DNA of 26,358 nt from a virus: positions 1 to 26,358 of IMG/VR virus record IMGVR_UViG_3300036814_000206. One strand, 5' to 3'. Shown here one piece after another: positions 8,029 through 16,058 of the stretch; the stretch's first letter is position 1; each line of letters opens with the position of its first letter. Made by a program: the position numbers and the translations under genes. The notes under the pieces are model-generated. The model did no database searches, was not told the origin of the DNA, and saw nothing but the letters and a program-made list of their open reading frames with translations.

Positions 8029-11000
8029 CTAGTCAAACGCATCTGGGGATCCCTGTGTATTTTCATCAAGGACTTCCTTATCTGTTTTTTTATTATACTT
8101 ATAAAATTGGACAGGCAGCACCTTGAGCTTGCCAATAGTCTTTGTGGGATTTTTAAACAGTTCCATAAACAGCTTTGCTGCTTCGGGATCTTTTTCTGCA
8201 ACAGCTTTTCTGTGATGATATTTAACCATGTGGGAAACATTGTCAAATCCTAGATCCTTTGCAATACGCTTCCATTGTTCTGCTATTGGAGCTGATCTAG
8301 TATCGTTTTTCTTTAGCGACACATTATAAAGATTAAGAGTCATCATATCTGCCTCTTCAGGAGGTGTCCTTTTAAGAACTTCCGCACCAACCATATTCTT
8401 CATTGCCGCCCACAAGCTCATCGTCTGCTGCGGTTCGGTTTCTTTTGCGATCCTCTGGAGATGTCCAATCATTTCAGAATAAGTTACTGGATCTGAGGGG
8501 CTGGCAAGAGTCTTGGTGATTCTTTCTCCCAAACGTGTCAACGTAAAAATTTGTTTCTTCTCCAGCGAATCGCCCCCCAAAGACTGACGCCCAACCTCCA
8601 TCCATTCAGAAACACTTTGCTTTTCTTTAGTGGTGCCATAGGACATAGAAGATGCTAAAAAAGTTCCAAGTGAATCTGCCATCTTCCAGTCCCTTGTCAT
8701 CAGAGTCTGTTCGTCAAGATCCTGTTGGGAAAATGACAGAGTATTGCCATCTCTCCCTGCAACCGGGAAGCTCGCAACAATCGCCCCTTTGGAGACAACA
8801 TACACATCATATCTACCGTCCCCGGATTTAACAGGGATCATAGTTGTGTCCTCGCTCAACATTGCAAAGTTTTTAGCAAAGAAATTCTTCCAGTCCTTTG
8901 TTTGTTGGTCATTGAGGTCATCCCATTTAATATTTACAGGGACCGTGTCTTCATCAACAGAGAGTTCCTTACTAGCAATCATGTTTAAGATTATCTGATT
9001 TATGGCAGATGCCCTTTCAACGACAGGAGATTTTATTACTTGGTCGTGCAAATCTGATGTTTGTCTATCAGCATCACTTATTAAAACAGAATGCTGTCCA
9101 CTCATTGTAGGGACAATCTCGACTGCTGAAACTAACTTAGCATGAGTTGAATGAACCACTTGCGTCTGTAGCTCCTGTGAGTTAGATCCTGTTTTAAGTA
9201 TATCTGCCATAACAAGTCGATGGATGGCATCAACTGCAGTCTTACTACCCCCTCCAGAGCTATGCCGCATCCCCGTTAAAAGCCCCGGCAGTTTATCATT
9301 TCCAAAGACAGAGGCATAATACTCTAGCGGAGTTGCAACCCCTTCGTTTTGGAAACGCATAAGGATTTCCTCTAAATCGTGTTCCACCAAGTCAAAAAAG
9401 CTCGTTGTCTTAAACTCTTTTAATCCTACAGCGATAATCTTTTCCTTGAGTTCTTTTGACGTATAACCACTATCATTTGACGAAGTGTAAATATCATATT
9501 TTTTTTTCAGATCGTTTCCTTGAGACATTGCATAAGCCGCAGTATTTAACAGCTCCTCATTTTTGCTAAATGCTGCCCACACAGCTACTGGAGGAAAAAC
9601 GCCAGGAGTAAAATTCCCTGTTTCCGGATCAACATATCCATGAATGATCCCGTCTGCTATAGGGACATCATCATCATTCTTATAATCATTTTCTATCTTT
9701 TCAATAAGAGCAGTTGTTTTTAAAATCAGGTCATCTCCTTGTTTCCAGAATGAATCAAATTCTGTTTTAACAGCTTCCAAATATGCTTTTGAGACATAGA
9801 CACCTGAACTCTGCCCTGAAAGGATTTCTGTCATTGCATTGACTGCAATGGCTTTTTCATAAGGGGAGGTGTCTTCAGTTATTAGCTCCTGCCTCTGAAG
9901 GACATTTTCTGCGTATAACCCCTGATCTTTTTGGAACGATTCTATCTCCTGTCTAATCTGAGTTGTTACTCCAGCATGCGTTTTCATCAACCCAGAGGGG
10001 CTCGCATTCCCATATTCTTTTGATGCAAAGTTTTGATAGTTTAATTTCTCCAGTTGTGAAGCCAGACTCGTCAGCGAACTCTTTGGATCCTTTAGTCTTT
10101 TTATAATTGTGTCATGTAAAACTGCCTGATAGTTTAACAAGGATTGGACTTGTTTGCTCCTTGTGTCCGTGATTAGCCCCGCTCTATGTTTTTTGTAGTC
10201 CTTATCTTCCTCTATTAGTTCTGCCAGTTCTTTACCTGTTATCTCTTCTCCTCTCAGTAATTTGGTTACTAGCAGTTCCAGATCCTGAGAAAAACGGTCT
10301 TTGATGTTTTTGGGAACCGTTTTGCTTTCTGACGCCAAACGATTCTCAAACCTTCTCGCCTCCAGCATCAAACTTTTATAGTCTGTTTCTGTCAAAGAAC
10401 TGAATTTAGCATAGGGGGAGTCTACTCCCAACTGAGAAAGCATATTATGCTGATTTGCCCAATCCTGAAATTCTTTATAAGTCTTGTGTTTAAGCATGTA
10501 TTGAGGATCCGAATATGTTTTTTCGCTTATGCTTATCTTTGCAAGTCCTCTCACATCGTTAAGAGTTGCATTCTGATAAGTCTGAAAAACTCCGAACAGA
10601 TCACTAGACTCATGTTCAGCAGCAAAAGAGTATTTCTTTTGGAGCTCATCAAAGGTTTTTGGTAATTTCTTACGATCCCCTGGACTTAGGATAAGTGCCT
10701 TCAGATGGGCAACTTCTGCCTTTGCCGATTCTTTATTGAAGAGAAGTTCAATCCTAGACTCAGGAATGTTAAACCCATCCAACTGTTCCTTAAACAGTCT
10801 AAAGACAGCCGCTCTTGCAGTTTGTCGATTAGAGGGGCCAGCGTCGCCTGTCATTGGCACTTTCTGCAACTCTCTGAGAGCTACTCCAACTTCAGCTACA
10901 GATTTTTGTTCCATCAACGCAACACGATCTGCAATTTCTCTCTGGTAACTGTTAGAGAGATAGTCTCCTGCCGCTTTCATATACCGAGATTTAATAGCTA

Positions 11001-11436
11001 CCCATCGTTCAGCAACATAAGGATTTTTAAGTGTGTTTGCATACTTAGTCTCAAACTTTGTGAGAGTGTCATCACGCATGCCTGCAATTAACGTCTGCGA
11101 TTTATCAAAAAGGAGATCTTCATCTGAAGCCTCCATAAACTCTTGCTGGCGCACCTGTGCCTCTTCCATAAAAAAAGACTCAGCATCATTCTGGAACTTT
11201 GTGAATACTAAGTTGTTTGTCTCTTTCCTTGCCGCTTTGACATTTTTCCCAACTGCATTAAACGCATCCGACATGGATTTATTTAAATCCTTTTGGGAGG
11301 AGATCCCCACAGATTCATAAGAAAGTGTGTCTGGCGCTCCAGCAGGAGTATAGAGGGGGGGCCCCGTTCCTCCTTTAGTAGTACCGGCAGCTAACCCTGA
11401 TGTCATACCAGCAAAGTCTTGGATCGTGATTTTCAT
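8029..11436 (-). CDS. Large internal virion protein, gp15-position (1135 aa)
   Basis: The protein begins MKITIQDFAGMTSGLAAGTTKGG and has a flexible Gly/Pro/Ser-rich first 45 residues. The rest is long, charged and alpha-helical (many K/E/Q/L heptad-like stretches such as residues 60-200), with no signal peptide or membrane helix. This matches the overall character of gp15-like internal core proteins, but it is longer than T7 gp15 (about 750 aa). I see no peptidase, transglycosylase or nuclease motif. AAGG lies about ten bases before the ATG, and the gp14-like gene ends 12 bases upstream. A run of nine A (coding strand; 9499-9507) encodes KKK and is a possible slippage site. The role in the ejection core is inferred from gene order. 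Confidence 0.78.
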   Translation of the reverse strand: MKITIQDFAGMTSGLAAGTTKGGTGPPLYTPAGAPDTLSYESVGISSQKDLNKSMSDAFNAVGKNVKAARKETNNLVFTKFQNDAESFFMEEAQVRQQEFMEASDEDLLFDKSQTLIAGMRDDTLTKFETKYANTLKNPYVAERWVAIKSRYMKAAGDYLSNSYQREIADRVALMEQKSVAEVGVALRELQKVPMTGDAGPSNRQTARAAVFRLFKEQLDGFNIPESRIELLFNKESAKAEVAHLKALILSPGDRKKLPKTFDELQKKYSFAAEHESSDLFGVFQTYQNATLNDVRGLAKISISEKTYSDPQYMLKHKTYKEFQDWANQHNMLSQLGVDSPYAKFSSLTETDYKSLMLEARRFENRLASESKTVPKNIKDRFSQDLELLVTKLLRGEEITGKELAELIEEDKDYKKHRAGLITDTRSKQVQSLLNYQAVLHDTIIKRLKDPKSSLTSLASQLEKLNYQNFASKEYGNASPSGLMKTHAGVTTQIRQEIESFQKDQGLYAENVLQRQELITEDTSPYEKAIAVNAMTEILSGQSSGVYVSKAYLEAVKTEFDSFWKQGDDLILKTTALIEKIENDYKNDDDVPIADGIIHGYVDPETGNFTPGVFPPVAVWAAFSKNEELLNTAAYAMSQGNDLKKKYDIYTSSNDSGYTSKELKEKIIAVGLKEFKTTSFFDLVEHDLEEILMRFQNEGVATPLEYYASVFGNDKLPGLLTGMRHSSGGGSKTAVDAIHRLVMADILKTGSNSQELQTQVVHSTHAKLVSAVEIVPTMSGQHSVLISDADRQTSDLHDQVIKSPVVERASAINQIILNMIASKELSVDEDTVPVNIKWDDLNDQQTKDWKNFFAKNFAMLSEDTTMIPVKSGDGRYDVYVVSKGAIVASFPVAGRDGNTLSFSQQDLDEQTLMTRDWKMADSLGTFLASSMSYGTTKEKQSVSEWMEVGRQSLGGDSLEKKQIFTLTRLGERITKTLASPSDPVTYSEMIGHLQRIAKETEPQQTMSLWAAMKNMVGAEVLKRTPPEEADMMTLNLYNVSLKKNDTRSAPIAEQWKRIAKDLGFDNVSHMVKYHHRKAVAEKDPEAAKLFMELFKNPTKTIGKLKVLPVQFYKYNKKTDKEVLDENTQGSPDAFD

Positions 11437-11448
11437 TAGTTAGTTACC

Positions 11449-12147
11449 TTAGCCATGTGTTTTCATCCAAGAAGGATTACTAAACCATCCTGCTGTTCCT
11501 GCTGTTCCTGCGGTCGCTGCTGTTGTGCTAGTTGCTGCTGTCCCTGCTGTTCCTGCCGTACTAAACCATGAAACGCCTCCAGCCGCTCCCAAAGATGCTG
11601 CAGTTGTCACAAAATTAAAGAGAGCCCCTCTTTGCGCATTGTGCATCATATCAGTGGATGCCGTGCGAAGAGCATCTCGTTCTACTTCTACCTTTTTAAT
11701 TTGCTCATCGACATTGGATTTCATTGTGTCTCGTCCAGTGGTATAATCAGATTTCTGTCGAGCAAGATCTTCTTGTCTGCCTGAAAGCATATTTGCTATT
11801 CCTTGTAATCCAGACTGTTGCTGTGTGCGTTGAATGTTTGTCAGCGTTCCCGGACCTCCCAGCTTTGCACCAGAACCTGCACCTTGTGCAACAGAGGATC
11901 CAACTGCCTTATCAACTGATCCTGCAAGCGAACTTTGCTTTAGCCCATACGACTCCTCAAGTTGCCTGCGATCCTGCCCATAAGAGGCACTACGCTGCAG
12001 GAGATTCTTTTTGAGTGCTGCTCTCATTCTGTCCGTCAAGGCCCCCATCTCGTTGGCCTGCTTCTGCATTGCCTCATACTTGCTAAACGAGGTTTGATAG
12101 TCTGATGCAGTTTTAATTAAAGATGCTGCTAATACTACTCCACCCAT
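11449..12147 (-). CDS. Internal virion protein B, gp14-like (232 aa)
   Basis: The protein starts MGGVVLAASLIKTASDYQTS and then has a long helical, Q/K/R/E-rich region (residues about 20-165) broken by a Gly/Ser/Ala linker near 80-105. A hydrophobic stretch follows (FNFVTTAASLGAAGGVSWF, about 178-196). Composition, length and position directly after tubular protein B match gp14-type internal virion proteins of T7-like phages, which form part of the ejected trans-envelope channel. The C-terminus is unusual: a Gly-Thr-Ala tripeptide repeat encoded by a 9-bp tandem array and flanked by a repeated WFS motif. AAGGGA lies close to the ATG, and the upstream gene ends six bases away. Confidence 0.8.
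   Translation of the reverse strand: MGGVVLAASLIKTASDYQTSFSKYEAMQKQANEMGALTDRMRAALKKNLLQRSASYGQDRRQLEESYGLKQSSLAGSVDKAVGSSVAQGAGSGAKLGGPGTLTNIQRTQQQSGLQGIANMLSGRQEDLARQKSDYTTGRDTMKSNVDEQIKKVEVERDALRTASTDMMHNAQRGALFNFVTTAASLGAAGGVSWFSTAGTAGTAATSTTAATAGTAGTAGWFSNPSWMKTHG
11490..11561. repeat. 9-bp tandem repeat array in the gp14-like gene
   Basis: Eight units of nine bases, most of the form CTGCTGTTC or one to three changes from it, lie in frame near the 3' end of the internal virion protein B gene and encode Gly-Thr-Ala type tripeptides. An 11-base direct repeat TACTAAACCAT flanks the array at 11478-11488 and 11559-11569. The two copies are exactly 81 bases apart, nine times the unit length. 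Confidence 0.75.
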
Positions 12148-12153
12148 ATTCCC

Positions 12154-14685
12154 TTATTGGATATTAACTTCATGTTCTGTAATTAAATTCAGCAGAGTCA
12201 GTGGAAGCGGACCACTGCTGATGATTCTGAGAGATTCGTCTTCTTCTGTGCGTCCTACCAGAGACATGATCTTGGTCCCTGTAAAAAGAGGAGACACAGA
12301 CCCAACAAGATCCTGAGTTGTCCGGAAGAGAACCTCCTCCAAGTTAAGAGTTTCCAAACCAACTTGGACCGCAAGTGTTTCAGAAAACCTCAAATGTGCT
12401 TTAACCATCCGCACTCGTCCAAGAGGAAAGACAGAGTCGTCATCTGCACTTCTGACTGGAAGGGTGTGGAGCTTAGAGATGTACGGAAGACCTGTAACAA
12501 TTTTTGTTGCTGCCGTTCCTCCTGTAATTGGAGCAGAAAAGGTTATTACTCCACTAGCAACTGTCTTCTGAGAAGACACTCCTCCATTGATAAGGACATC
12601 TAACGTTTCTCCTTCCAGATGTGCTAATCCAGTAATGGAAGAAATCGTTGTCCCCGATTCAGTGTAGATCCCAGAGTCAACAAAATGGGCCTTCTGTTGG
12701 GAGTCTCTTGAGCCAACAAAGAAGTTCTGCATGAACTCAACATGCCTTACTGTGCTCCCATTGACCGTTCGTTTCACAACCATCCAAATCCGGTCATCAG
12801 GAGTCCTTGGAATAATTGCAAGACTTTCTACCTTTGCATGATTCCCATGAGTTGCATCAGTATGTGATCCTCCAATAGTATGGATTGCAAATCCTGCAAA
12901 CTCGTCTCTTTCGTCAAAAGACATAGAGACCAAGCGCCCATCATCTCTAATCATCCAGATTAACGAATGCGGTTGTTTCTGGTGAGACACCGTTGTAATT
13001 GAGTTTGCCTGAAAATAATCAGAGGTTGAGGAAAGATCTGCAGCAACATAAGTTCCTCCTTGATCCCTTCCCATTGCTCTGATCTTGCGCTTTCCTAATT
13101 GGACATAGACCAAAGCATTACCGACTCTCACAGGAGGAATATCTGCACATTCCCATGCAGATGCCTTCTGGATTGTAAAGTTTGTTGGAGTGATGGTTCT
13201 GCTAGTCTCTGATCCATAGAGATGGAATGGCCCCCCAGAAGTCCCAATCTCAAGACGGTCCTTCTCTGCAAGCCAGTAGATGCGATCAACCGTGTCAGAG
13301 TCAATTGTTAGATTAAGAGAATTATCATCTAAGATTTGTTCTGAAACTATCGACTGACCTGCACTATCCGACTCTCCTGTGTTTACTCCAATTGCAGTAT
13401 CTGGTGAAAAGTTCTCAAAGCTGCCAGAGTTAGAGACCCAAAGAGTCGTAGGTCTTTCTTCTGATGCTGCAAGAATAAGTCGTTGTTGATGAATTGCACA
13501 TTTCCTTGCATATCCAAAGCGACCTCCCAATGCTCCAAACTGAAACTCTCTAGTGTTGCGTCCAAACAGAGTAACTTCAGACTGAGAAACTGCAGTGACA
13601 TGCGTCGTATCGGTCCAGCCAGTGATCTTAAACCAAACCCATTTTACTCCTTTGGTTTTCTCTGCTTCATTTCCACAATAGAGGTTCACCCGAAGCAGAG
13701 CATTTGGGAACACCGAGCCAGCATAGTCTTCAGCCTGAAAGACAGCAGAGGATGCCGTAATCGTGCAACTTGTGCCCTTCGCAATCACCTCTTTCTCTAT
13801 GGTAAGATTCCCTGTCCACTCTACCTCAGTACCTGTAGTGTCTAGCTTAAAGGCTTTGGGAGTTCCCTCAAATATGGTAGCAAGGGAAAACGAGGAAGAT
13901 CCAGCATTTACAACATAATAAGTGGATGTGCCGACAACAAACGGGTCTCCTGCTCCGTCGGCTTCCACCAAGTTTCCGATGTCTCCTCCAGCCTTAAAAC
14001 GAACTTGCATTCCGTTCCTAAGACCATGTCCAAACAGTGCAAACTTGTTGTTTATCGTGTCTAATCCTGCTCCTCCTATCTCCTTCCATTCCGTAGCTGA
14101 CCCGCCTACAACTGCAATTGAGAGCAACTTTGCATTATCCACATTCATTGAATCCCATGGCCCATCAGTAAGCTCGACATTGGATAATGCCCAGTAAGTG
14201 CCATCTGCTGCACGCGCTGAATATCCGGTTTCTCCTGATGATGGGATGGTGCGCTCCAGTTTCTTCAGAGGAACATTCTTGTGTGTGATGTAGAGAACAT
14301 CTGCAGACTGGACAACATCAATCTCATGGATCTTTGTTGCATCATATCCTGTAGAGGCAATCACAAAGGGATTTGTCGTACTACCGATGTACAACAATCC
14401 GTCTCCAGTCAGGATCCTGATAGTGTCTGCATAGAACTCAAAGACATACGCTTGTCCTTCTCCAAAATAAAAAGGAATCAGTCTTGATCCATTTGCAGTA
14501 TTACTTGCAGCAGCCGTCGCAAAATAGGTTCCGGGTCTTTTGATTGCAGGACCGTCAGGCACTGGAATAAAGTTCTCCATCTCCTTGACTGCAGCAGCAT
14601 AGACCTTCGTGTCATGCCGCCCCTGTTGGAGCTTTGAGAGAGAGCCAGCAGAAAAAACAGTTTGTGAACGGAATTTATACGCCAT
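12154..14685 (-). CDS. Tail tubular protein B (gp12-like, 843 aa)
   Basis: The N-terminus (residues 11-55) shows the gp12-family pattern: FSAGSLSKLQQGRHDTKVYA, then MENFIPVPDGPAIKRPGTYF. In this family it reads as S-x-GE/S-L-x-GR-D-x-KY, NFIP-x-P-G-x-x-RPGT. Length is close to T7 gp12 (about 790 aa). In T7 the protein forms the nozzle of the short tail below gp11. Residues about 215-289 contain an inserted GHGL...YYVVNAG...SFSL beta module resembling one in the tail fibre. The start codon overlaps the stop of tubular protein A (TAATG), which implies coupled translation. Identification is secure from the N-terminus and synteny. Confidence 0.93.
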   Translation of the reverse strand: MAYKFRSQTVFSAGSLSKLQQGRHDTKVYAAAVKEMENFIPVPDGPAIKRPGTYFATAAASNTANGSRLIPFYFGEGQAYVFEFYADTIRILTGDGLLYIGSTTNPFVIASTGYDATKIHEIDVVQSADVLYITHKNVPLKKLERTIPSSGETGYSARAADGTYWALSNVELTDGPWDSMNVDNAKLLSIAVVGGSATEWKEIGGAGLDTINNKFALFGHGLRNGMQVRFKAGGDIGNLVEADGAGDPFVVGTSTYYVVNAGSSSFSLATIFEGTPKAFKLDTTGTEVEWTGNLTIEKEVIAKGTSCTITASSAVFQAEDYAGSVFPNALLRVNLYCGNEAEKTKGVKWVWFKITGWTDTTHVTAVSQSEVTLFGRNTREFQFGALGGRFGYARKCAIHQQRLILAASEERPTTLWVSNSGSFENFSPDTAIGVNTGESDSAGQSIVSEQILDDNSLNLTIDSDTVDRIYWLAEKDRLEIGTSGGPFHLYGSETSRTITPTNFTIQKASAWECADIPPVRVGNALVYVQLGKRKIRAMGRDQGGTYVAADLSSTSDYFQANSITTVSHQKQPHSLIWMIRDDGRLVSMSFDERDEFAGFAIHTIGGSHTDATHGNHAKVESLAIIPRTPDDRIWMVVKRTVNGSTVRHVEFMQNFFVGSRDSQQKAHFVDSGIYTESGTTISSITGLAHLEGETLDVLINGGVSSQKTVASGVITFSAPITGGTAATKIVTGLPYISKLHTLPVRSADDDSVFPLGRVRMVKAHLRFSETLAVQVGLETLNLEEVLFRTTQDLVGSVSPLFTGTKIMSLVGRTEEDESLRIISSGPLPLTLLNLITEHEVNIQ

Positions 14686-15353
14686 TAGGGAACATTCCAG
14701 TTAGGAACAGGATTCAATCCAGATGCGTCTGTAGATGGTATGTCAAAGACTACCGCTGACACATTCTGGTCAGAACGGGCATTCAGCCATGAATAGTTGT
14801 CAACCACCTCTGGAGTTCCTTGCATGGAATCTACAGATCTTGCTGCTGCAAGTTCTATCAGATACCTCTGTGTTAGTGTCTGCTTTAGAGTAACATTAGA
14901 GGTTAGGGGTTCTGCTAGTTCAGAGGCTAGGCGTATTCCTACCAGATTTGCGACATCATACGAGAGAGTTTGATGGTTTTGAGGAAGATGGATATAACGG
15001 ATTTTTGCAGTAGATGAGCTTGTCACAAGCACTAGCTCTGTATCCATCTCAATCCGATAAGGCTGTGTGTGATCCTGCATTTGGAGGATCCTGAGAAAAT
15101 CAGCAGGAAGCTGAAACATATAGTCAAAACCCCAAACTGGCTTATTGTCGCCTGCATCTGTGGTCAACTTTGTCAGAGTTGCTCTTTTGACTGCACATGT
15201 CCAAGGATGAGACTTGAGGACAAGAACAAGGACATCCTCAAAGCGCATTTTGCACAACCGTGCTCTCTGATTATCCTCTTCTACAGAGTCAATCTTGAGC
15301 TCACCTAGATGAGTTAGTGCGATATTACAGATGCTAGTCTTGGATATTGCCAT
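14685..15353 (-). CDS. Tail tubular protein A (gp11-like, 222 aa)
   Basis: This matches the gp11 family. Residues 8-35 read ICNIALTHLGELKIDSVEED plus an Ala/Arg/Cys helix, residues 41-60 hold the LKSHPW-x-CAVKRATL segment, and residues 75-90 read GFDYMFQLPADFLRIL. Length is near T7 gp11 (196 aa). In T7 a dodecamer of gp11 binds the portal and forms the gatekeeper ring. GGAGG lies seven bases upstream of the ATG. The gene starts inside the 3' end of a small 51-aa frame and ends overlapping tubular protein B. Confidence 0.93.
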   Translation of the reverse strand: MAISKTSICNIALTHLGELKIDSVEEDNQRARLCKMRFEDVLVLVLKSHPWTCAVKRATLTKLTTDAGDNKPVWGFDYMFQLPADFLRILQMQDHTQPYRIEMDTELVLVTSSSTAKIRYIHLPQNHQTLSYDVANLVGIRLASELAEPLTSNVTLKQTLTQRYLIELAAARSVDSMQGTPEVVDNYSWLNARSDQNVSAVVFDIPSTDASGLNPVPNWNVP

Positions 15354-15489
15354 TGGAACTCCTCCGTCCGGGTTTTCTTCTCTTCAGGATTTTCCATCCC
15401 TCAGTTATGAGTCTGTCTTGCTCCAAGGAGGCGATCTTTACTTCCTTGCGGTCCTGTCCATTGGACATTACAATCGTGTCACTTGACAT
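15334..15489 (-). CDS. Small hypothetical protein (51 aa) between decoration and tubular A genes
   Basis: This short frame starts with ATG at 15489 (AGAGGA just upstream, close spacing) and ends with TAG inside the start of tubular protein A, overlapping it by 20 bases. The product begins MSSDTIVMSNGQDRKEVKIA and has a very basic middle-to-end stretch (KILKRRKPGRRSS). An inner Met8 at 15468 is an alternative start. It fills an otherwise empty gap, is in the right orientation, and its overlap is the type seen elsewhere in this gene chain. Small proteins at this position, next to the gp11-like gene, occur in podovirus genomes, but I do not recognise the family. It could also be non-coding. Confidence 0.5.
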   Translation of the reverse strand: MSSDTIVMSNGQDRKEVKIASLEQDRLITEGWKILKRRKPGRRSSNGNIQD

Positions 15490-15511
15490 ATTCCTCTCAA
15501 GCATTTGGAGA

Positions 15512-15533
15512 TGCCGGGGCCGAAACCCCGGCA
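15512..15533. other. GC-rich perfect hairpin after the decoration gene
   Basis: The inverted repeat TGCCGGGG / CCCCGGCA (8 bp) has a 6-base loop and begins 7 bases past the stop of the 15540-16034 gene. On the transcribed minus strand no T-run follows it, so it is not a standard intrinsic terminator. It may stabilise the 3' end of the capsid mRNA, attenuate transcription or mark RNA processing. Confidence 0.6.
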
Positions 15534-15539
15534 GTTAAA

Positions 15540-16034
15540 TCAGTCAATGGTGTAGAGCACCTTGACTTTTACAACACAATCATCCGCAACTGTCCCAGCC
15601 TTAAAGAAGAATTGGACAACGCCCTCTCCCTCAATCGTTATTGGAACTTGGGCAATTGTGGCACTAATCCCAGATGCTGCTGCGCCCAATCCGAGGCCGC
15701 CTAGCATTCCTTTGTTAGTAACCGCATTAACCGTTGTTGCGGCAATAAACAGGTCAGGATCATCTGTAATAGCGGCATCATCATAAAGAAAGCCAATATC
15801 CACAGTTGCTCCACTTCCTGCAAATGCAATACTAGTGGTAAATTGGACATCCCAAACACGGGCATCTTTTGGAAGCCGCCCGATATTAAGATATTTACCT
15901 GCACTAGTAGCTGTCGTATAGGAATCATACAACACCCGCATTTGCCCTCCAACCTCTGAAACTGGAACCAATTTCCAGTTGCCATCGGAAGGAGCGTGAG
16001 TCTGAGCGTAATTAACGCCATTCACAGTAGCCAT
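15540..16034 (-). CDS. Probable capsid decoration/minor head protein (164 aa)
   Basis: The gene follows the major capsid gene by 24 bases and has its own SD (AAGGA about nine bases before the ATG). The product is small, without cysteine-rich, membrane or catalytic motifs, and consists of alternating hydrophobic and polar residues typical of a beta-sandwich (for example VWDVQFTTSIAFAGSGATVD and VVQFFFKAGTVADDCVVKVK). A Gly/Ala-rich loop lies near residues 109-125. Position, size and beta-rich composition suggest a head decoration or cement protein. A stable GC hairpin follows the stop codon. I cannot place it in a named family, and a neck or tail-completion role remains possible. Confidence 0.7.
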   Translation of the reverse strand: MATVNGVNYAQTHAPSDGNWKLVPVSEVGGQMRVLYDSYTTATSAGKYLNIGRLPKDARVWDVQFTTSIAFAGSGATVDIGFLYDDAAITDDPDLFIAATTVNAVTNKGMLGGLGLGAAASGISATIAQVPITIEGEGVVQFFFKAGTVADDCVVKVKVLYTID

Positions 16035-16058
16035 AATAGCTTTTCCTTTCGTTGGAGG

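Noticed and set aside
8007-8246. Minus-strand frame of 79 aa
   Set aside because: It lies wholly in another frame at the end of the 1135-aa gene and lacks an SD of its own; probably a shadow.
15701-16021. Minus-strand frame of 106 aa
   Set aside because: Out-of-frame shadow of the decoration-like gene, with Met/Leu-rich unnatural composition.
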